Shown here: piece after piece, positions 57,011 to 64,000 of the stretch
Layout: every line of letters starts with the position of its first letter
How positions within the stretch are numbered: the stretch's first letter is position 1
Origin: Erythrocercus mccallii
Taxonomy: Eukaryota; Chordata; Aves; Passeriformes; Dicruridae
Length of the DNA: 64,000 nt
Assembly (NCBI GenBank): GCA_013397435.1
Contig: VZRG01001683.1
Coordinates: 77,943 to 141,942 of the forward strand
Direction of reading: 5' to 3'
Made by a program: the position numbers and the translations under genes
Notes under the pieces: generated by a model
Databases searched by the model: none
What the model was told of the DNA's origin: nothing
The model's input: only the letters and a program-made list of their open reading frames with translations

Positions 57011-60000
57011 GTGCATTCCCCTTTCCATCCTGTTGTTGCCAGGGCTGTTGTGCTGCTCATCAGAACCATGCATGCTCAGAGCAGCTCCTGAACTGGGGCA
57101 AGGTGGGACGCCAGAGGTGCCAGGGTGAGGCTGCACAGGTGGGTGGGTGAGGACAGTGTAATTGTGTGCCTGCTCTGGAGGAGAAATTTCTTATGAAGAA
57201 GAGCTGCTCACCTTCAGGCCATCTGCAGACACTAAACCTGTCAAATACCCAGACATCTGCGGGTCCTGAACTGGGGCACCAGCTCCGGAGTCGTTACAAA
57301 CAAGCTTATTCTTGTTTCCCTTGTGCAGAGAAGAAAGGCAAAGTCAAGGCTCTGAAAGCAAGGGATTGTGCAGTGCTGCCAGTTTAATTGGTCCAATTAA
57401 GATGTGCAATACATAAGTCTTTGATTCAAATAGTGCAAGTCCCTCCAAGCTGCACATTATGCACTTGCTGAATCACCTACTTAAAATTCCATTATCTTCT
57501 CTCATTCTTTTGCTGAGAAAGGGAAGCAAATGAAAATGCCTATGTTTTATTCTGTTCCACTTGTGTAGAGGAAGGGAGACTTTTTGGTGCTTCACTGCTG
57601 GTTGAGCTGTTGGCAGGCAGGGTTTTGTCACTTTAAAAGGAGTGCAGGTGACAGAGCTCTTGCTGGAGAACCCTTGTTCCTACCTGGTTAATGATTTTCA
57701 GGGAAGGGAACTAAGTGCAAGCCCTGCTGCAGGTGGAACAGACCTTCCTTGGCAGGGTGTATTTGTCAGCAGTGAGAAATGCCACAGGCTTGTTTCATTC
57801 AGCTGTGTTGTAGTTTGTTGTGGCAATCACATATTTTAAAAATAAGCCAACCAGGGAACGGGTACACTTAGGATACCTTTGCAGCTCCAGCCAGGGATGT
57901 GCCCTTGTGCTTGTTGCTTGTCTTCTGTCCCCACGGGCTGAGAGCTCGTGTTAGAGCCAGGGGAAGGGATGGAAGGTGCTTGGGAGCCCCTTTCCCTTCA
58001 GTGAAAGTTTATAATCTCCTTTTTTTGAAGCAGCCCTTTGTCCTGGCTATTCGTTACAGACTGCAGGGCTGGGGCCACGGCTCACACCAGGGCTGGGCCT
58101 TCCTCTGCTCTGCAAATCTGCCCTGCTATCAGTAAACTCCTGTCATGGGTAATCCCTCTGGCACAGGAGTTACACACAGGGCAGGGAGCGAGGCTCCTCA
58201 AATGTTTACATTAGAGACCTGCCTGGAAACTGTATCATTCTCTTATATATTCCACAGTTGTTTGTATCCTTTTTGGGGATAGAGTATTCTAAGATAGGAG
58301 GTTATTTCACCTGGGCTGTGGGCACAGTCAGACTGAAAAATGGGGAGGAAGAAAAAACAGATAAGAAAATTGGGTGTTTTCTTGTTTTAAGTGAAATTAG
58401 CTGATAGGAGAAGATTTAAGAAAATAAGAAGCACATAGTAACTTATTTTCTTCTCCCTGCCATTTGCAAATTGAATTTGTGTTTTGATACCTTAAAAGGG
58501 ACATGTGCACAAGTGGATCATTCAGCTTCTGTCATTAAGTTCAAGGTTACTTTACTGCTTGGAGAATAAATGAGTAGGAATAAACCAGAGGAAGTAATAC
58601 TGGGATAAGTCTTCTTTAGCCAGAGTGTAAATAGTTCAGTTTAATTTTAAAAGTGACTCTGACAAACACCCAATACTACTCATGTCTCTGAAAGTGATGG
58701 TTTTGCATTTATCACCTCCTCACCTGTCACCTTTTTTATAAATACTCATGATAAAAGAGCTGTTCTTCCTGACCCATTAATGCTGAGACAGGCTGGTGAT
58801 GTATCTGCATCCAGGACGCATTTTGTGTGTACAGTTACATCCCAGTTCTGGGATCTTTGTGCGAGACACTCAGTGGGATTAGGAATTAAATTGCCCCATT
58901 CAGGTAGAGCCATCACCTGCATGGACTGGGAGTGCACCAGGACCAGGGTCAGGTCTCATTCCACAACAGAAAATGCCCAACCCTCCCTTGCTGTTCTTGT
59001 GTGTCGCTGCTGTGTTAAAACAAAGCCTAATTCAAGGCTGAGCTTGAAACTTGAGCCACTTTCTTTGCATCAAGGTACAGTTCAGTGATCTCTACAACGT
59101 CACAGCTCAGTATTTGCTTATATTTAAGAAGGATTCTTTTCTTCATGGAGTGTTTGCCAGGTAAACATTTAGCAAGGGAGACTCCTGTTTCTATTACGTT
59201 CTTATTTTTCAAATAATTTGCTTATTAATTTCAAAAGTAGCGAAATAACAAGCCTGTGCTTAAGCTGATACTTGTATAAATAGAAACTGAAGGTCAAAGG
59301 AGAATCAGTTTTATGATCTGAGAAATCAGCACTGCACTGGTGAGATCTGGAACCAGCTTCTCCCCACAGGTTTGTCAGAGCTTTCATGTGCTGGCTCACC
59401 TGGCCAGGCAGAGACAGTCACTGACAGTCCCTGCCGATCTCTCTCCAGGTGTCCTGGGTTTAAGAAATACAAATCTGAACTCCAGCGGAAAAAGAATCCC
59501 ATTTCCAGGGGGAAGGAAGATCCTCCTGCCAGAGGGGAGACAAACACCCCCAAGGATCCAGAGGTCCCAGGTGGAGGCTCCTCACTTGTGGCAGAAAGCT
59601 CTGGAGCTGCTGTGGTGTCACTGGGGACTGCAGAGCCTGGACTGGTTAATCCAGCTTTTGAGGAGACTGAAGAAGGTGAGAGTTTGGTACAGAAGTGGAA
59701 CTATGTATTTACCTTTGCTAATAGAAAAATGAGGCCATTATCTCAGAAAATTCAATTTTTAAGGGTCCCAAGCACTGTCAGACATCCTTAAAGCTACTCA
59801 GCCATCAGAGGCATCTCTTCCTTGAGCAGAAGGGAGATGCATTCATGTGCATCAGGAGTGGCAGAGTCTGCTCACAAGCACAAAACTGTACCAAACCATG
59901 TGGAGAAACTCTGCGAGATTGCAGTGAGTATTTGCAATATTCTGTGGAGAAACAAAGGCAGTCCCTGTCACTGTGAACATGGAGCACTTAAAGTCCTTGC

Positions 60001-62704
60001 AGAAGCCAGATAATTAGTAACTAGGAAGTGTTCCAGATTCTTTTTAATCTTGTTAGGAAAGTTAAATATACAATCAGTTTCCTGGAGTGGGCAGTACCTC
60101 CCTCCTGGTGTTTTTCTAGCATAAGTTAGGTTTTGGATTAACAGGCAGCTCTGGAAGCCTTGCAGATCAAATCACCATCTCCACTTCAGTGTAGCAGCGC
60201 TTGTCCCAGCTTGGTAGGAGGCAGCAGCGTGGAAACCTCAGTGCCTTGTCTCAAAGTTAGGCTCATCTTCCACCCCCTGTGCCTGGGACAGAGGTAACTC
60301 ACAGGTCAGTTCAGTTCCCTCCTGGCTTTTTCCCAAAGCACACGTGGAGCAGGTTTTGCATCCCTGGTGTGACACCTGCCTTTCACCCTGCCAGGCAGTG
60401 CTGGGCCTGCCTCAGTGTCCCTGTGCTGGGAGATCTCAGCCCACTTGCTAACAACAACTTTCATCTTCAAAATGCAGCATTACTTAATCTCCAGTATGCT
60501 GTGAAACAGCCAAACATTCCTCCTGTTTTACAGGGGGATGGGAAAAGGGGAGCAAAGGAAATTAGAGGAAGGAAGTTGCAGAGCAGTAATTACAGCTGGG
60601 TAGTCCCTTTCCCTCATGGGCATCCTGGAAACTGGAATTTGTTATGTGCCTGCTTCCAGCAGGCCAGCTGTCACAGGAGAAAAATACATCTCTAAATATA
60701 GCCAAAACATACTGAATGCCTTTTAATAAACCCCAAGCAACACCAATAAGGAGTTTGAATTCACCAAAAGCTAGGAGAAAATGGGAAAAATTCTGGAGCA
60801 ACTCTTAGAAAGGAGAGGGGTTTAAAGCTTTTTATGTGACCTTAGGTCTCCTGACAGCTGCTTTCCCTCCAGATGCTACATTGAACACAGCCTGCCAGGG
60901 ATTTGAATCTTGGGGTGCTGTGAAAAGGAAAATTCTGTTAATGTGTTGCATTTTCTCTTCAATTTCCACAAGCAGACCTTCCTCAGAGAACCAGTCTTGT
61001 GGCTGAAACTACCACCATCGAAATTCACCGGGAAGACCCGGAGGAAGAGCTGGGGATGAGGATAGTTGGGGGTAAGGACACCCCCCTAGGGAACATCGTT
61101 GTTCAGGAAGTGCTGCGGGACTCTGTGATTGCTGCTGATGGAAGAATTGCTCCTGGAGACCACATCCTCGAGGTAGGGAAACCCCCCTGGTAGCCCCACT
61201 GCTTCCCTTGACTGGGGGAGGAGAGTGCTTGGAAAAACTGGGAACTCTCTGCAGTGGAGGGTTTGAGAGCACTGATCAGACCTCTGTGTCAGCAGCATTG
61301 TGTCTGCTGGGGCACAGAACACTGTCGGCATTCCTTCCAGCCAGACTCATATTTCTTTTGCATATTTGACAGCTTTTTGAAATTTAAGTCGTTTTGGTGA
61401 AAGTAAAAGGTTCCTACCTGACAGATTTCACACAGCAGCCCCGTTTCTCTGCTCTAGTTAGGAAGTCTCATAATTGCTTGCTCCACTGTGTTGCTTAAGC
61501 TGCATATTCTCCATGGGCAGGTCCAGGGTGAGAGCTGCTGGCTGGCAGTGAGTATCAGCTCCAAAATGTGAGCAAATGCAGAGCCCCGGCCTGACCCACA
61601 GGGCACTGCCCACACTGGCAGGGCTGTGTGGCCCTGGGTGACCGAGGTGACACCTTGGACACACAGTGACAACTCTTAGCACCTCAGCCATGGCTGCCCA
61701 ATCATCTGCCAAGCCATAAATTCTCATCATCCCATGGGATTGGGCATCAGGAAGGGCTGGCAGCCCCCCCACATAAGTGGCTGATGAGATCTCTGGTTCC
61801 TCAGACAGACCAATGGAGTGACTCCTGTTTTAGCAAATAGGGCAGGTCCCACTCTTAGGAGGCCTATTAACATCCTAAAAGACTGCACAAAATCTTATGT
61901 GACAAGAGGCAAAGCAAAATGTTGCCTTCTCAGAGTCACCCTGGTAAAAGCATAATTAGATGGATGATTTCAGAAGTTTGTAGACTATGGACACTCAAAG
62001 TGGAGATTTGGGTCTTCTCCAAGCCTGTACTGAATGCTGGAAATAAAGGAAAAGCAGATCTGTATTTATGGCATGGAAGGAATGACTGAACATTTTTAGA
62101 TTTGTGAGTTGTGCGGGTTGTCCTGTCTTGTCCCTGTCCTCAGTTATTCACCAATTACAGTCTAATTCCACCAGGTTTCTTCATTCTTTTTTAGAAAACT
62201 TTGCTCCCTAATATGCATCAGAGTCAGAGATTGCACAGGGAGTTTTCCATCCTGCTCCAGCCTGGCCATGCCCCACACTGTGGACAGCGCCTAATTAATG
62301 TGGGCTCTGATTAGTGAGTGCTTTGTTTGTCTTTGTAGGTGAATGGCGTCAACATCAGCAGCGTGACTCACTGCCAGGCTGTCTCCTTCCTGCGCCACCC
62401 AGGCCCTGTTCTCCACCTCATGGTCCTGCAGGAGAAGGGCTTTTCCCCCAGGAGTGCCCAGCAGGACTCCACCTCCACCAGTCGGGAAGTGATCCACGTC
62501 ACCTTGGTAAAGAGAGACCGATCCGAGCCCTTGGGAATCAAACTGATCAGGAAGACTGATGAGGCAGGGATTTTTATTCTGGATCTCCTAGAGGGAGGCT
62601 TGGCAGCCAAGAATGGGAAGCTGAGTCGCAATGACAGAGTCCTGTCAATAAATGGCCAGGATCTGAGGCAAGGAACTCCTGAGGCTGCTGCCCAGATAAT
62701 CCAG
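56622..62704 (+). CDS. LNX2-like: LNX-family E3 ubiquitin ligase (LNX2-like), 3' end outside the window
   Basis: The exons 56622-57010, 59449-59675, 60976-61172 and 62339-62704 join in frame to give 393 residues. A C3HC4 RING finger spans 44-81 (CHIC, CGHTYC, FKC, CPMD). It is preceded by a Cys pair (CSEC, 17-20) and followed by a second Cys/His-rich, TRAF-type segment (CPFKAEC to HLQNRC). NPAF lies in the linker (GLVNPAFEE) and corresponds to the NPxY/F motif that docks the Numb PTB domain. PDZ1 begins near 217 (carboxylate loop LGMRI). PDZ2 begins near 321 (loop LGIKL) and is cut at its last part. PDZ3 and PDZ4, expected for LNX1/2 (about 690-730 residues), would lie to the right. LNX proteins ubiquitinate Numb and other PDZ ligands. 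The sequence looks closer to LNX2 than LNX1 but seems too divergent for an avian LNX2 ortholog. Confidence 0.93.
57011..59448 (+). other. Intron 2 of the LNX-like gene
   Basis: A GT-AG intron of 2438 bp ending CTCTCTCCAG. If it were retained, the frame would run to a stop at 57126-57128 and give a RING-only protein. No other gene or clear repeat was seen. Confidence 0.85.
59449..59675 (+). CDS. LNX2-like: LNX-like exon 3: linker with NPAF motif
   Basis: A 227-bp exon completing Arg130 and encoding CPGFKKYKSELQRKK, then a low-complexity Pro/Ser/Glu-rich linker and EPGLVNPAFEETEE. The CPG start and GLxNPAF end match the equivalent LNX2 exon. The donor is GAAG|GTGAGA. Confidence 0.92.
59676..60975 (+). 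other. Intron 3 of the LNX-like gene
   Basis: A GT-AG intron of 1300 bp ending TTTCCACAAGCAG. It is unique sequence, and no feature was seen. Confidence 0.85.
60976..61172 (+). CDS. LNX2-like: LNX-like exon 4: first part of PDZ1
   Basis: A 197-bp exon encoding DLPQRTSLVAETTTIEIHRE, the PDZ1 carboxylate-binding loop EELGMRIVGG, then DTPLGNIVVQEV and APGDHILE. It ends in phase 0 at GAG|GTAGGG. Confidence 0.94.
61173..62338 (+). other. Intron 4 of the LNX-like gene
   Basis: A GT-AG intron of 1166 bp ending TTTGTCTTTGTAG. No feature was seen. Confidence 0.85.
62339..62704 (+). CDS. LNX2-like: LNX-like exon 5: end of PDZ1 and most of PDZ2
   Basis: A 366-bp exon in phase 0. It starts VNGVNISSVTH (end of PDZ1), runs through a Ser/Thr-rich spacer, then encodes PDZ2 with EPLGIKLIRKTDEAGIFIL, DLLEGGLAAKNGKL and NDRVLSINGQDL. 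It ends AAQIIQ|GTGAGT. Confidence 0.95.
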
Positions 62705-64000
62705 GTGAGTTCAGACATGGAGAGGCTCTGTGGAAATGGCAGGGCTCCTATTCTGAGCCAGGGCTAACAGAACACACCAGGGCAAGCTGCATTCCCCCAA
62801 ATCTCTCTCATGGAAAGTGATTCCCCTCTGGATGTGTGGGAAGCACTGCTTCCAAATGAAGATAAACACCAAGAGTGGGAATCCGTGCTGAGTCATCCCT
62901 GACAGGTCTGAGGGGAAGCAGTGTCTCATGGAACAGGAGTTCATCTGAGGAGATTGCACCTCCTGTGTGGTGTTTGCAGCCTCTCAGCTTGCAGAGGGAA
63001 TGTTGGCATGCACTGTGTGGGTTCATGCTGCAGACAGGGAGGGATCAGGGCAGCCTCTTGTGCTTCCAGCAGTCACACTGAAGGTGCTGGCTGGGAGATG
63101 GGATGGGCTGGCAGCACAGAACAGGTCCTTTTGGACTGATTTGAAACCCTTTCTCCCCCTTTTACCTGCATTTGTAGAGAGACTGGAAAACAACCTAAAA
63201 ACATTCCAAGGTACTAAATGGGTAGAAGAGGGGTGGTCTTTCCCTGTGGAATGTGCTCCTGTTGCAGCATGCCAGATGTTTTGGTGGAAGAAGTGGGCAA
63301 GGAATTCTAGTTAAAGGATTAAGGATTTCTGCAAGTGCAGCAGATATCACACAGATCAGTTTAAATTCTTTATCTCCCCAGGCGAGTGCCTCCAGTTTGT
63401 GTTTTTATCTACAGATCTGACACAATGCACCTCATCCCATTCTGTTTATATCCCAGAAAGGATGTGAGGTCAGCAGGAGGGAGAGTTCTCTTCACAGTTA
63501 TCAGAGGAGTGCAGTGCCATGGGAGAAAGAGCAGGGTTCCAGCACTGAGGTCCTTTTTCATGTTGTGCTTCCGTTCTACGGCCTCTTAGAATTTGTTTGC
63601 ATCTCACAAGTGCTGCTGCATTCCTGTTGCAATGTGCACAAACAACTCCCCTATGAGGAACTCTTTTGATCCCACTGGAAGCAGCAGCCAAGGTCTCAGA
63701 AGTGGCTTCATGAGGTTTGGGTGTTGAATCTCTTTGGAAGTGATATTTGTGCAAAACTGTGACAATTTTCCAAACATGATCTGCTCCTCTGAGGGCCAAT
63801 TGAAATCCTTGCCTTGGTGTAACTTAGAGAGCCCTTCTTCCAAGGCCAGGGAATTCACTCTGGCACCAGGAAACAGGGTCCTGTGGCAAGGAGTGAGAGC
63901 AGCAACAGCATTTCTGTCATCCAGGGCAGGAAACGCCCCTGAGCACGTGGGCCTTCCCCCAGTGAGTCCTTCACAATAATGTTCTGTCAGGTAATCTGAA
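62705..64000 (+). other. Intron 5 of the LNX-like gene, open at the right edge
   Basis: Starts with a strong GTGAGT donor. I looked for the expected next exon (the end of PDZ2) and did not find it before the edge. The CCCCAG at 63376-63381 is followed by a sequence that translates as ASASSLCFYLQ and then a stop, which does not match PDZ2. Confidence 0.75.

Noticed and set aside
63376..63420. Possible next LNX exon after CCCCAG at 63376-63381
   Set aside because: The translation starts ASASS but soon reaches a stop and lacks PDZ2 end features.

Overview
The window looks like bird nuclear DNA. The evidence is split, intron-rich vertebrate genes, CpG-island promoters, several 3'-end fragments of CR1 LINEs (the dominant avian retroposon) and a few very old MIR-like SINE remnants, with long AT-rich unique sequence between genes. 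There is no bacterial, viral or CRISPR-like content. The species cannot be fixed from the sequence.

Two protein-coding genes are supported, both on the + strand. (1) 654-9227: a complete four-exon RASL11-family small GTPase (242 residues), closest in its N-terminus and core to RASL11A. Its CpG-rich promoter lies directly downstream of a 34-copy 10-bp minisatellite at the left edge. (2) About 44.05 kb to beyond the right edge: an LNX-family RING/PDZ E3 ubiquitin ligase, with a probable untranslated first exon in a CpG island at 44.05-44.39 kb. A 12-kb intron follows, then coding exons at 56622-57010, 59449-59675, 60976-61172 and 62339-62704. These encode the RING finger, the NPAF Numb-docking motif, PDZ1 and most of PDZ2; the remaining exons lie outside the window.

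Between them (9.2-43.3 kb) I see no convincing gene. It holds unique AT-rich DNA, CR1 fragments at 14.85, 28.22 and 42.63 kb, short tandem repeats, MIR-like remnants and many chance ORFs. A G-rich 20-bp-unit minisatellite (43.3-44.05 kb) abuts the LNX promoter, mirroring the arrangement at the first gene.

The main observation is evolutionary. In mammals RASL11B sits near LNX1 and RASL11A near LNX2, in two arms of the ParaHox paralogon. This window has an adjacent RASL11-LNX pair whose proteins look clearly different from what I remember of either mammalian pair. It may be a third ohnolog pair, lost from mammals. The GTPase also carries an unusual substitution in its G3 motif (DTPF instead of DTPG). 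No direct functional link between the two proteins is implied by the sequence; their adjacency is best explained by ancient shared linkage.
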